From NCBI GenBank assembly GCA_019694555.1, contig JAIBBS010000023.1:1-63843 (forward strand): DNA of 63,843 nt, given 5' to 3'. This document shows, piece after piece, positions 24,944 through 32,767 of this stretch (the stretch's first letter is position 1; the number at the start of each line of letters is the position of its first letter). This DNA comes from Nannocystaceae bacterium. Its GTDB lineage: Bacteria; Myxococcota_A; Polyangia; Nannocystales; Nannocystaceae. The notes under the pieces are model-generated. The model made no database searches. It was not told where the DNA came from and was given only the letters and a program-made list of their open reading frames with translations. The translations under genes and the position numbers were made by a program.

Positions 24944-26023
24944 ATGACGCGGCCGATGAACGGACGCAACACGGCACCCAAGGGATCGTACGTCCCGCCG
25001 CTCTTGATGAGCGTCTTCGGCGTACTCGCGTTGCTGTTCGGGATCTGGACGCTGCTCGAAGTACGCGCCAACCCCGAGCCGCTCGCGATCGCGTGCGATG
25101 GTGATGCACTCTCGGCGGTGGCGAAACGTCGATGGGTACAGCTCGACGGCTGCGACGCCGACTGGGACGCGGCGGTCGAGCGCTCGATCCAAGGCGGTCA
25201 ACGCATGCTGGTGCCGCTGCGACGCCGCGACGACGGTGCGTTGGTCGGCATCGGCGTGTTCCGCTCCACCGATTCGAGACCGTCGGATGTGTTCGGCATG
25301 ACGCGAACGCCGATCGAGGGCACGGCGTCGATCGAGCTCGGCGTGAAGCCCATGCCGGTGGTGGGTTGGACCACCGTGCTCGGTGGCATCCTGCTGGCGG
25401 GCCTGGCGGTCCACTACTTCCGCCGCGCCCGCCGTGAAGCCTCGGCCGCCGCCGCGGGCCTGGGCCCGGCGACGGCCAGACCCGCGACGACGAACGCACG
25501 TCACCGCAAGGGCACATTCCTCGACCGCGGCGACGATTTCAACTTCGCACTGTTTCTTGCGGTACCGCCGTTGGTCGGGATCGGAATGCTGGTCGGCCAC
25601 TTCGCCAGGGGGACGCCGGCGATCCTCGATCCGACGCTGGTCGCGATCTGCATCGTCCCCTTCGGCGTCGTGTTCGCGTGGGTGTGGCAGCAGCAACGCG
25701 CGGCCGACCGCTTCGCCGCCCGCGTGCACCGCGATGCGGCCCGGCTTCCCGCCGACGCCGAGGTCGTCGTGTACGACGCCGTGATCTCGATGCTCGCGGT
25801 CTCGATGCGCTTCCCCAGCCGCCCGCTCATCGTCGGTGTCGATGCGACGCTCCCGACGCGGCTGATGACGATCGCCATCACCCTCGTCTTCGGCTGGTGG
25901 GGCCTGCCCTGGGGCCCGTTTCTCACGGTCCGCGCGCTCGTGCGGAACCTGCGGGGCGGAACGCGCGACACGTTGGCGAACGCGGTCGAGGCGGGGCCGA
26001 CGACAGCAGAGGTCGAGACGTGA
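24944..26023 (+). CDS. Multi-pass membrane protein of unknown function
   Basis: 359 residues from the ATG at 24944; another ATG at 24956 is possible. Five hydrophobic segments are visible: VPPLLMSVFGVLALLFGIW near the start, WTTVLGGILLAGLAVHYF around 145, FALFLAVPPLVGIGMLVGHF around 200, LVAICIVPFGVVFAWVW around 235 and TIAITLVFGWWGLPWGPFLT near 315. Between the first two is a soluble loop with two cysteines (IACDGD, LDGCDADW). The terminal W-W-G-x-P-W-G-P segment followed by LVRNLRGGTRD is common in small membrane proteins of unknown role. It opens the anomalous 24.9-27.1 kb patch. Function not recognised. Confidence 0.7.
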   Translation: MTRPMNGRNTAPKGSYVPPLLMSVFGVLALLFGIWTLLEVRANPEPLAIACDGDALSAVAKRRWVQLDGCDADWDAAVERSIQGGQRMLVPLRRRDDGALVGIGVFRSTDSRPSDVFGMTRTPIEGTASIELGVKPMPVVGWTTVLGGILLAGLAVHYFRRARREASAAAAGLGPATARPATTNARHRKGTFLDRGDDFNFALFLAVPPLVGIGMLVGHFARGTPAILDPTLVAICIVPFGVVFAWVWQQQRAADRFAARVHRDAARLPADAEVVVYDAVISMLAVSMRFPSRPLIVGVDATLPTRLMTIAITLVFGWWGLPWGPFLTVRALVRNLRGGTRDTLANAVEAGPTTAEVET

Positions 26024-26083
26024 TGGAGGCTGCATCGTCCCGCTTTCGCGCGGCACCGCATCACTGTCGATGAAGGGTGAGAG

Positions 26084-26284
26084 TTGCGATCGACAGGCCC
26101 ACGAGAGCCACTCGTCGAGCTCGGCATCGGCGACGTGGACGTACGATCGGTCGAGTGTTGCGAGCAACCCTTCCTCGAGCAGGCAGGCGCGGTCGAGGCG
26201 TCGGTTGGCGTGATGCAGCATCACGTCCTGGAGATCCGTGACGATCTCGTCATTCAATTCGGGCTAGGAGGGTACCGCCCATGA
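26084..26284 (+). pseudogene. Short coding remnant coupled to the immunity-like gene (possible toxin C-terminus)
   Basis: The frame is open from just after a TGA at 26078 and ends in a TGA that overlaps the next ATG (ATGA at 26281-26284), the arrangement expected for a coupled upstream gene. The 66 encodable residues begin at TTG and include VELGIGDVDVRSVECCEQPF and end IRDDLVIQFGLGGYRP, a balanced composition unlike random high-GC frames. No good start or domain is present. One reading is the surviving C-terminus of a truncated toxin gene upstream of its immunity gene. A minus-strand frame starting at 26257 is an alternative that cannot be excluded. Confidence 0.35.
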
Positions 26285-26964
26285 AGATCTGGCGTTTCTC
26301 AGACCCGTCCAAGGCCGAGTACGCACGAGCAAGTCGTCGGGGCTCGTGGGCGGGCTCTCCTTCTCGCCGAGTTCGGCCTCTGGTCATCGAATGGGAGCCA
26401 GGTTCGGACGTCGTTGGGGATTTCACCTGGCCGGGGTTCGATTCGGAACTTGTCGTCAAGGAGAGCGTCGCCAACGCTCTTCAGGAAGCGGAAGTGCCCG
26501 GCTTCGAATTCTGCGCGATCGAGATGTTGGAGAATTCGGAGCCCGCCAAGCGCCGATCCAAAGAGCGGCGAGTCGAGCTCCCGTACTCCGGGTCGAACCT
26601 AGGCGAGCTCCACGTGACGACTTGGACCCGCCTGGACCGGGAGCGATCCACGGTCACCGAGGTCAAGAACGAGGATGGCACTACACACGTTGTGCCCCGC
26701 GGCGTCCAACACATGGAGCAGACGTGGGATCGAGACCGCGCCGAGCTGATCACGCGACTTCACCCTCGCGTGGCGGGTGAAGGCCTCGTTGTACGGGAGA
26801 CAAACGGCATCTTTCGAATCCAAGAGCTTCCGGCATGGGTGTTCTGTACCGATGACGTGAAGCGCGTGATCGATGAACATGGCTTCACCAACGTGCGGTT
26901 CCTGGAGATGGGCGACACGCTCGACGAGTCGGCGATCCGCACGACGCGGACCGGTGGCAGCTGA
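26281..26964 (+). CDS. Immunity-like protein, resembling the myxobacterial double-CXXCG (SitI-type) family layout
   Basis: 227 residues. The protein starts KIWRFSDPSKAEY, has an internal WPGFDSELVVKESVANALQE and ends PAWVFCTDDVKRVIDEHGFT-x-VRFLEMGDTL. That order (short N-terminal strand, a W-P-G segment, and a final F-C/T-x-x-V-K-R helix with N-V-x-F-L-E-x-G) is how I remember the Myxococcus 'double-CXXCG motif' immunity proteins, but here the CXXCG pairs are absent. Base composition is visibly less GC-rich than the neighbours, and codons such as TTG, AAT and TCT are more frequent, hinting at recent acquisition. Upstream coupling (ATGA) to a truncated frame fits a toxin/immunity remnant. Function is inferred only. 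Confidence 0.6.
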   Translation: MKIWRFSDPSKAEYARASRRGSWAGSPSRRVRPLVIEWEPGSDVVGDFTWPGFDSELVVKESVANALQEAEVPGFEFCAIEMLENSEPAKRRSKERRVELPYSGSNLGELHVTTWTRLDRERSTVTEVKNEDGTTHVVPRGVQHMEQTWDRDRAELITRLHPRVAGEGLVVRETNGIFRIQELPAWVFCTDDVKRVIDEHGFTNVRFLEMGDTLDESAIRTTRTGGS

Positions 26965-27146
26965 CGTCCGCCACGGTGGACCGCCCCGGCAGCCACACGG
27001 TACGCAACTTCGGCTGCGATGCGCTGCGCAACCTGACGCGGCGCACCGAACACGACGCGCCGACCAACCACTTCCCGCACGCGACGACCGTGGAGAACGC
27101 GATCGCTGCGATCGAGCACGCCCCGCTCACGCGCGGCCGAGCTTGA
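26943..27146 (+). pseudogene. Startless coding remnant, unrecognised
   Basis: In a frame different from the immunity-like gene, 67 codons ending at TGA 27144-27146 have nearly all G or C in the third position. They encode a balanced sequence including RWQLTSATVDRPGSHTVRNF and DALRNLTRRTEHDAPTNHF. There is no plausible start: the frame opens at 26877 without ATG or GTG and runs into the 3' end of the preceding gene. This looks like the C-terminus of a gene cut off by a recombination junction near 26943. The last 20 nt overlap the convergent gene at 27127. The parent family was not recognised. Confidence 0.4.
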
Positions 27147-27705
27147 AGCGAACCCCCGCGACCACCGGCATCACCATCGGCGCGACGCCGCGCCAGCCGT
27201 GGCCGCCGAAGAACGCAAACCGGTCGACCGCCAGCGGCGCGGTGATCGAGGGCATGAGCCACACGTCGACGCGGCGCGTGGCGAGGACCAGCGGCACGCC
27301 CACGGCCAGCCACGGCCAGTGCGCGTGCGGGAGGTCGACGGCGACCTGCACGCCCACGCCGGTGGCGAAGCGCAGGCGGGGGCGGCGGCCGAGCTCGCGC
27401 AGGCTCATGTGCAGCAGCGACAGCGGCCAGCCGCCGGTGGGCAACAGTGGTCCGGTGGTCGCGCTGAACACTCCGCGCCAGCCGTTGCTGCCGAAGCGAT
27501 CGCCCTTGCGATACCACAGCTGCGCACCGAGCTCGAGCTCGAGCGGCACGCCGATCGGTCGCATCTGGGCGTGGCGGTCACCATCGACGACCACCGCCAT
27601 GCGGCGGAAGCCGAGCTGGCCGGCGACGCCGATCACTGGCTCGACCCGTGGCGCGGCCGTGCTCGTGGGGACACCCGCGAGCACCAGCACGAGCGGCGCG
27701 ATCAC
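27127..27705 (-). CDS. Predicted secreted or outer-membrane beta-strand protein
   Basis: 192 residues from a GTG at 27705 that overlaps the TGA of the nitroreductase gene (GTGA). A short signal peptide, VIAPLVLVLAGVPTSTAA, is followed by alternating strands with aromatic ends: VIGVAGQLGFRRMAVVVDGD, LELELGAQLWYRKGD, RLRFATGVGVQVAVDLPHA, WLAVGVPLVLATRRVDVW, and a C-terminal VAGVRFKLGR. This is the pattern of a small outer-membrane beta-barrel. It ends with a basic residue and Ala rather than Phe, so the barrel call is tentative. It is coupled to, and probably co-expressed with, the nitroreductase gene. Confidence 0.65.
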   Translation of the reverse strand: MIAPLVLVLAGVPTSTAAPRVEPVIGVAGQLGFRRMAVVVDGDRHAQMRPIGVPLELELGAQLWYRKGDRFGSNGWRGVFSATTGPLLPTGGWPLSLLHMSLRELGRRPRLRFATGVGVQVAVDLPHAHWPWLAVGVPLVLATRRVDVWLMPSITAPLAVDRFAFFGGHGWRGVAPMVMPVVAGVRFKLGRA

Positions 27706-28835
27706 GTCGCCACCACCCAATCGACCGGACGGCGCGGGCTGGGCCCGAACTCGTCCCACGCGTAGCCGATGCGGAATCCGAGCTGGCCGTGCTCGCCCAC
27801 CAGATCGGCCAGTTTCGGCCCGAAGTCGGGCGCGAGATCGCGGGCGAGCTCGCGATCGCGACGCTCGAACATCTGGTTGAGCGGCTGCGCGCAGAGCCCG
27901 TGCGCAGCGATCCACAGGTGGATCCGCTGCCACGCACGACCCACGGTGAGCAGCGTGCTTCGGTCCTGCAGCGCGGGCGTGACCAAGGCGCCGAATGCCG
28001 ACGCCGTGGTCTGCGGGCCTTCGGTGTTGCGGATCCAGTACTGGCCCGTCTTGGCGGCGTCGGGCCCCTTGCCGAGCTTGCCGATCGCCCGCGTGGCCGC
28101 GCCCGACACCGTCGCCATCAGCGTGAGGCCGTCGCGCTCGCGCTCGATCTCCGACTCGGTCTGCCGCCACCAGCGGTGCGAGGCCTCGTTCATCTCACGA
28201 TCGGCGACGATCGCCTTCGTTGCCGCGATGGTGCCGGTTCGGAACGCCGCGCGGTCCGAGCTCGACTGCAGCAACACGAGCTCGACGTCCGCGAGATCGA
28301 CGAGCAACTCCTCGAGCGCGTGCTCGACGTGCTCCGACAGCGGCGCGTCGAGGTAGCGACCGCGCTGCGTGTGACGCCGCGCGATGGTGTCCGCGAGCGG
28401 TCGCGCGCGCGGCTCGGTCGTCGCGAGCCCGACGCGCGCCGTCAGCTGCGGCGCGTCGGGATCCGGGTACGGCTCGATCGTCGCGCTGCGACCGAACCCC
28501 GGCGCCGCGGTCGCGAGGTTCTCGAGCGCGCAGCCGAGCCCGATCACCTGCTCGCGGCCGATCGGATCCATCGCACCGAGATCGCGCTCGGTGTCCTGCC
28601 ACAGCTCGATCACCTCGGGCGAGACCACGAACCGCCACGGCTGCGTGTTGTGGGGATTCGCCGCCAGGATCGCCGCCTGGACCAGCCGCAGCTCCGGCGG
28701 CAGGTCGGCGTCGGGGTAGTCGTGCCAGGTCTCGTAGGCGATGCCCGTGCCGTCGGGCAGCTCGCAGCCCGACGCCGGAACGACGACCAGGGCGGCACCG
28801 AGTCGACGGCACCAGCTGCGTCGGGTCGAGCTCAC
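27702..28835 (-). CDS. Acg-like nitroreductase-family protein with exported N-terminus
   Basis: 377 residues from the GTG at 28835. The N-terminus STRRSWCRRLGAALVVV-PASGC combines an Arg pair with a lipobox-like end, so export (perhaps Tat) with lipidation is possible. AAILAANPHNTQPWRFVVSP is the FMN phosphate/ring-binding block of Acg-type nitroreductases, normally the first half of an internally duplicated fold. A second block follows near the end (VGRAWQRIHLWIAAHGLCAQ ... LGFRIGYAWDEFGPSPRRP). Members of this family bind FMN, and some sequester it rather than reduce nitro compounds. The neighbouring small outer-membrane-like gene is coupled downstream. Substrate unknown. Confidence 0.82.
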   Translation of the reverse strand: MSSTRRSWCRRLGAALVVVPASGCELPDGTGIAYETWHDYPDADLPPELRLVQAAILAANPHNTQPWRFVVSPEVIELWQDTERDLGAMDPIGREQVIGLGCALENLATAAPGFGRSATIEPYPDPDAPQLTARVGLATTEPRARPLADTIARRHTQRGRYLDAPLSEHVEHALEELLVDLADVELVLLQSSSDRAAFRTGTIAATKAIVADREMNEASHRWWRQTESEIERERDGLTLMATVSGAATRAIGKLGKGPDAAKTGQYWIRNTEGPQTTASAFGALVTPALQDRSTLLTVGRAWQRIHLWIAAHGLCAQPLNQMFERRDRELARDLAPDFGPKLADLVGEHGQLGFRIGYAWDEFGPSPRRPVDWVVAT

Positions 28836-28980
28836 GGCGATGCAACACCGCAGGGTGCAGGATGTGTCACCGGCTCGATGTCGCGGCTGCGCGTCCCGAC
28901 GGCCGAGGCCAGCGCGCCGCACTCAGTCGATGCGGACGTCGCTCCGCGAGTGGAGCCCGCCAGCACCCGTGGACAGCCCC

Positions 28981-29418
28981 TCAGTCCTCGATCGCCTCGA
29001 CGCCCTGCGCGGCGAGCCGCGCCAACGCGTCCTTCATCGCCTGGATCTGCTCGGGCAGATGCCCTTGCCAGCCGGTCAGCTCGCCGAGCACCCGCAGCGC
29101 TGCACGCGTGCGAAACGATCGCGTGGGATTGCCCGGGAACTTCTTGTCGGTGAGGTTCGGGTCGTCCTCGATCGCTCCGGTCGGCTCGACGACGTAGATC
29201 CGGCCGACTCCGTCGCCGAGCGCGAGCTCGGCGGCCCAGGTCGCCGCGTCGAGCGTGCCGGTGAGGTACACGAACGCGGCGTGCTTGCGCGCGCTGTAGT
29301 TCGACGGGCGACCGGGCTCGATCGAGTCGCCGGGCGCGAGGTCGGCCTTGGTCCCGTGCAAGTAGCCGGGTGCGCCCGAGGCGTCCGTCCACACCGCGAA
29401 CGGCACGGGTCGCTCCAT
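28981..29418 (-). CDS. arr: NAD+-dependent rifamycin ADP-ribosyltransferase (Arr)
   Basis: 145 residues from the ATG at 29418, the standard Arr length. GYLHGTKADLAPGDSIEPG holds the catalytic-site His21. SNYSARKHAAFVYLTGTLDA provides Tyr51, and GRIYVVEPTGAIEDDPNLTDKKFPG-NPTRSFR supplies Asp86 with the conserved N-P-T-R-S end. The H-Y-D triad corresponds to His19/Tyr49/Asp84 of Mycobacterium smegmatis Arr as I recall it. The enzyme ADP-ribosylates the C23 hydroxyl of rifamycins and inactivates them in the cytoplasm. GCTAGGGT lies 13 nt upstream as a likely -10 element. No mobile element adjoins it, so it looks like an intrinsic chromosomal gene. Confidence 0.93.
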   Translation of the reverse strand: MERPVPFAVWTDASGAPGYLHGTKADLAPGDSIEPGRPSNYSARKHAAFVYLTGTLDAATWAAELALGDGVGRIYVVEPTGAIEDDPNLTDKKFPGNPTRSFRTRAALRVLGELTGWQGHLPEQIQAMKDALARLAAQGVEAIED

Positions 29419-29431
29419 CGGCACGATGGAG

Positions 29432-29439
29432 ACCCTAGC
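29432..29439 (-). promoter_or_regulatory. GCTAGGGT -10-like element for arr
   Basis: On the minus strand TAGGGT ends 13 nt before the arr ATG at 29418. It belongs to the recurring GCTANNNT set of start-proximal boxes. Confidence 0.35.
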
Positions 29440-29533
29440 AGCCCGTGGTGAAACCCGGCAACACGAGAACGACGCCCGCGGCCCCCATGGCATCGCCCCG
29501 GGTTCGCGTCGCCGCTGGGGCGAGGCACGAACC

Positions 29534-30115
29534 TCACTTGCACAGCTGCGTCGTGCTCGAGCAACTCATGCTCATGCACTGCGCGTCGGTGGTGCAGGGC
29601 TCACCGACGTTGCCGTGCGAGCACACCGTCGCGCCCTCCGTCTGCAGCACGCAGTTGCCGTCGTTCTCGCACGGCGCCCCCGGCGAGTCGCACGGCAAGC
29701 CCGAGCAGACCCCCGGCACGCTCGCGCCCGTCGGCTGCAGGATGCAGCTACCGGTGGGGCAGTCGTTGGCCTGCTCGCACGGATCGCCGGCGGCACCGTG
29801 GCCGCAGCCGAAGCCGTTGCCGATCGCGATGCACACGCCCTCGGTGTCGCACGCCTCGCCCGATGCCATGCACGTCGACGCACCGCCCGAGCTACCGCTG
29901 CTCTCGCTCGACCCCCCGCCCGATCCGCCGCCGCCGGTGCCCGCGCCCGACGCCGACGCGCCGTCGCCCCCACCGCCGAACGTCGCGCCGACGCTGACCA
30001 TCCCCGCCGTCGCGCTGCCCACCGGCGCCGGTGAGCCGTCGTCGGCCTCGCCGCACGCGAGCACGAGTGTCAGCGCGACTGCGGCGGCGCGCGCACGGTG
30101 TTGCGATCGGGGCAT
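29534..30115 (-). CDS. Cys-rich lipoprotein
   Basis: 193 residues from the ATG at 30115. A basic n-region and AAAVALTLVLAC give a good lipobox (Cys about 21). A Gly/Ser-rich linker (about 45-85) follows. The C-terminal ~110 residues hold three similar modules: CMASGEACDTEGVC, CEQANDCPTGSCILQPTGASV and CENDGNCVLQTEGATVCSHG, then CTTDAQCMSMSCSSTTQLC. The repeated C-x(4-6)-C-x(4-6)-C spacing resembles Dickkopf/EB-type disulfide modules often found in myxobacterial surface lipoproteins. No enzymatic role is suggested. GCTATCGT lies 6 nt before the start codon. Confidence 0.75.
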   Translation of the reverse strand: MPRSQHRARAAAVALTLVLACGEADDGSPAPVGSATAGMVSVGATFGGGGDGASASGAGTGGGGSGGGSSESSGSSGGASTCMASGEACDTEGVCIAIGNGFGCGHGAAGDPCEQANDCPTGSCILQPTGASVPGVCSGLPCDSPGAPCENDGNCVLQTEGATVCSHGNVGEPCTTDAQCMSMSCSSTTQLCK

Positions 30116-30121
30116 GGGAAC

Positions 30122-30129
30122 ACGATAGC
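30122..30129 (-). promoter_or_regulatory. GCTATCGT -10-like element
   Basis: On the minus strand TATCGT ends 6 nt before the ATG at 30115. This leaves no room for a Shine-Dalgarno site, the clearest case here for a leaderless start. Confidence 0.45.
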
Positions 30130-30213
30130 GCGGCCGCGTGGCCGACGTCGAGGCGGCACGTGCCTGCAGCCGACCGCGTCGGCGTGTGCCTGCCGCCCGC
30201 ATGAGCACGCCGC

Positions 30214-30591
30214 TCACTTCGGCGTGGCTTCGTGCTGATCCACCAGCAGCACGTTGCCGTCGGGGTCCTTGATCACGAAGTGCGCCGGCCCGTCGCCGGG
30301 CTCGGTGGCCTTGTCGGTGCGGTAGCCAGCGGCCTGCAGCGTGCGTTCGATGGCGCGCGCGTCGGGCGGGTTGAGCGTGATCATGTTGCCCTCGAACATG
30401 CCGTGGAAGAGGCCGATCTTCGCGGTGCCAGAGGCGAGCACGAGGAACTTCTTGCCGTCGCCCGCGATGCGGCGAAAGCCCAGGGTCTCGTAGAAGGACT
30501 TGGCTGCCTCCATGTCCGCGACCGCGAGGCTGATGGAGAAGTGCCCGAGATCGAGCGGGCCGGAGGAGGGCTTGGATGCGTCATTCGCCAT
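30214..30591 (-). CDS. VOC-superfamily (glyoxalase/bleomycin-resistance-like) protein
   Basis: 125 residues. LGHFSISLAVADMEAAKSFY is the first beta-alpha element of a VOC module, FLVLASGTAKIGLFHGM the next strands, and HFVIKDPDGNVLLVDQH the usual final metal-binding strand. The N-terminal His18 and the C-terminal Glu/His positions could bind a metal. Length fits a single two-module monomer that dimerises. The gene diverges from an AraC-family regulator gene with 68 nt between starts, so the regulator may control it. The substrate cannot be deduced; glyoxalase is only the superfamily name. Confidence 0.88.
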   Translation of the reverse strand: MANDASKPSSGPLDLGHFSISLAVADMEAAKSFYETLGFRRIAGDGKKFLVLASGTAKIGLFHGMFEGNMITLNPPDARAIERTLQAAGYRTDKATEPGDGPAHFVIKDPDGNVLLVDQHEATPK

Positions 30592-30659
30592 GGCCAGGGG
30601 ATACTCCGGGCGCGCTGGGCGGGCTTGCCAATTCTTGCGAAAGTGCGAGGCACCCCGCG

Positions 30660-31553
30660 ATGAACCAGCGCGTCGACTACCTCGCTTCGGTCAACCGCGC
30701 GATCGACCACGTCGTCGCGAACCTCGAGCAGCCGCTGGCGCTCGCGGACGTCGCGCGCGTCGCCGCGTTCTCGCCGTTCCACTTCCATCGCGTCTTCCAG
30801 AAGCTCGTCGGCGAGACGCTCGCGGCGTTCGTGCGACGGCTGCGGCTCGAGCGCGCGCTGGGCATGATGGCGCGCGCAGCCGATCGCGACGGCGGTCCCA
30901 ACCTCACCGAGATCGCGCTGGCATGCGGCTTCTCGTCGTCGTCCGACTTCTCGCGCGCGTTCAAGCAGCGCTACGGCCTGCCGCCGTCGGCCTACGATCT
31001 CACGGTCCACCGCGCGCACCACCGCGACGCGCTCGTCGATCGGTTCCCCGACCAACGATTGCAGCGCCTGCCGCCGGGCGACAACCCCGACGGGTTCCGC
31101 GTGACCGTGCGCGAACTGCCGGCGCGACACATCGCGTACATCCGCGTGCTGCAGCCGTACCGCGGCGGTGTGGTCGAGGCCAGCGAGCGCATGGTCTCGT
31201 GGGCGCGCGCGCGCAAGCTCGAGGGCGGGCAGTGGCTGGGCTATACCTGGGACGATCCCGTGCTCGTCGCGCTCGACGACTGTCGCTACGACGTGGGCGT
31301 GGTGCTGCCCGGGCCGCGCCCGCCCGACGGCGAGGTCGGCGTGCTGGCGCTGCCGCGCCTGCGCGTGGCGGAGCTCGCGATCGAAGGTCCGATCGAGCTC
31401 GAGATGCGCGCACTCGACTGGCTGTATGGCACGTGGCTGCCCGACAGCGGCGCCATGCCCGACGAACAGCCGTGCTTCGAGGCCTGGCGTGGGCTGCCGT
31501 TCGGCGACGGCACGCAGCACTTCGCGCTCGCGCTGCAACTGCCACTTCGCTGA
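30660..31553 (+). CDS. AraC-family regulator with GyrI-like ligand-binding domain
   Basis: 297 residues from the ATG at 30660. The N-terminal ~105 residues contain two helix-turn-helices: LALADVARVAAFSPFHFHRV-x-Q-KLVGETLAAFVRRLR and LTEIALACGFSSSSDFSRAF-KQRYGLPPS, the AraC/XylS signature placed at the N-terminus as in Rob/SoxS-related proteins. The C-terminal part (REL-PARHIAYIRVLQPYRGGV ... LDWLYGTWLPDSGAMPDEQP-CFE) is the GyrI/Rob-C 'SHS2' module that senses small amphipathic drugs in related regulators. Divergent orientation to the VOC gene suggests control of that gene and itself. Confidence 0.92.
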   Translation: MNQRVDYLASVNRAIDHVVANLEQPLALADVARVAAFSPFHFHRVFQKLVGETLAAFVRRLRLERALGMMARAADRDGGPNLTEIALACGFSSSSDFSRAFKQRYGLPPSAYDLTVHRAHHRDALVDRFPDQRLQRLPPGDNPDGFRVTVRELPARHIAYIRVLQPYRGGVVEASERMVSWARARKLEGGQWLGYTWDDPVLVALDDCRYDVGVVLPGPRPPDGEVGVLALPRLRVAELAIEGPIELEMRALDWLYGTWLPDSGAMPDEQPCFEAWRGLPFGDGTQHFALALQLPLR

Positions 31554-31682
31554 TGCCCGGGCCGTCGCGACGGCTGTGACGCCGCTGACCCGGACCGCGA
31601 CCGCGATGTCGCGATCGGCGGGCCCCGGGCCCCGCAACCACGGCGGCTGACGCTGGCACTTCGCCTGCAAGGGCCCGATGCC

Positions 31683-32666
31683 ATGGTGGTGTTGGGTTGG
31701 CGTGGGTGGATGGGCTGCGTGTTGGTGGGGATGTGCTCGAGCGCGATCGCGTGCGATCCGGTGGACCGCTCGGTCGATCGCGACGTCGCCGATGGCGGTG
31801 GCGATGACGACGACACGCCCGACGACGGCGCGGACGAGCCGGCGGACGACGACACGCAGGATACGGAGGATCCGCCGACGGGCGAGCCGCCGCCGTCGCC
31901 CGAGCCGCGCCCGGACGCCGCGAGCCTGTGCGACGGACCCGACGGTTCGCTCGGCACCGCGTGCCAGCTCGACGACGGCACCGAGGGCACCTCGTGGTGC
32001 ATCGTGATCGACGGCGTGGAGTTCGACACGCCGTGCAGCGACGACGATCCCGTGTGCACCCCCGGTGATGGCTACGACTACGGCTGCATGGGCGACATCT
32101 GCGTCTGGGCCGAGGACCACTTCGAGTGGTACTCGTGGTCCGAGCCCGACTGCAACACGCCGCTGGTGCTGCAGTTCCCCGGTGAGTCGCTCGACTTCGC
32201 ACCGGCAGTCGCGGCCTCGTTCGACCTGTCGACCGACGGCTCGTGCATGAGCACCGACTGGCCCAGCGCGCCGTGGCTCGCGATGGATCGCGATGGTGAC
32301 GGGCAGATCCGCAGCGGCGCCGAGCTCTTCGGCAGCGCCACGCCGATCGCCTCCGGGACCGCGAGCCAGGGGTTCGAGGCCCTGTCCGAGCTCGACAGCA
32401 ACCGCGACGGCAGGATCACCGCCGCCGACGCACGCTTCGGCGAGCTGGTGCTGTGGTCCGACCTCGACGACGACCGCATCGGTGCCGCGGGCGAGCTGCG
32501 CCCGATCGCGCAGGCGCAGATCGTCGCGATCGATCTCGGCTTCGCGCGTCGCGCGAGCTGTGACGCGCACGGCAACTGCGGCGTCGAGCGGGCCGCGTTC
32601 GAGCTGCGCGAGGGCAATGCCACGCGCGTGGGCGAGGTCGTCGACGTGCACCTGCCCTGCCGTTGA
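31683..32666 (+). CDS. Secreted lipoprotein with EF-hand-like calcium-binding loops
   Basis: 327 residues. The signal peptide ends SSAIAC (Cys about 24). A strongly acidic linker of Asp, Pro and Thr runs from about 27 to 75. The C-terminal domain contains two calcium-loop patterns: DRDGDGQIRSGAELF and DSNRDGRITAADARFGEL, followed by DLDDDRIGAAGELRPI. These look like EF-hand/dockerin-type or hemolysin-type loops. Between linker and loops is a Cys-containing beta region (CIVIDGVEFDTPC, CTPGDGYDYGC). Probably a calcium-stabilised extracellular protein. It lies 102 nt before the next lipoprotein gene and may be transcribed with it. Confidence 0.75.
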   Translation: MVVLGWRGWMGCVLVGMCSSAIACDPVDRSVDRDVADGGGDDDDTPDDGADEPADDDTQDTEDPPTGEPPPSPEPRPDAASLCDGPDGSLGTACQLDDGTEGTSWCIVIDGVEFDTPCSDDDPVCTPGDGYDYGCMGDICVWAEDHFEWYSWSEPDCNTPLVLQFPGESLDFAPAVAASFDLSTDGSCMSTDWPSAPWLAMDRDGDGQIRSGAELFGSATPIASGTASQGFEALSELDSNRDGRITAADARFGELVLWSDLDDDRIGAAGELRPIAQAQIVAIDLGFARRASCDAHGNCGVERAAFELREGNATRVGEVVDVHLPCR

Positions 32667-32767
32667 CGCGGTCGCGGACCGAAGTCGCCGCCCCACGCAT
32701 CGGCGGGTCCGCGCGCAGCGGGACCGCCGCCTGCGATCCACGCGCCGGCCGCGTGGTACCGTGGGTC

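Noticed and set aside
25850..26257. Minus-strand frame starting at 26257 opposite the toxin-remnant frame
   Set aside because: Its first 65 residues look protein-like, but it then runs antisense through the membrane-protein gene and becomes Arg/Pro-rich; the plus-strand ATGA coupling is the better explanation.
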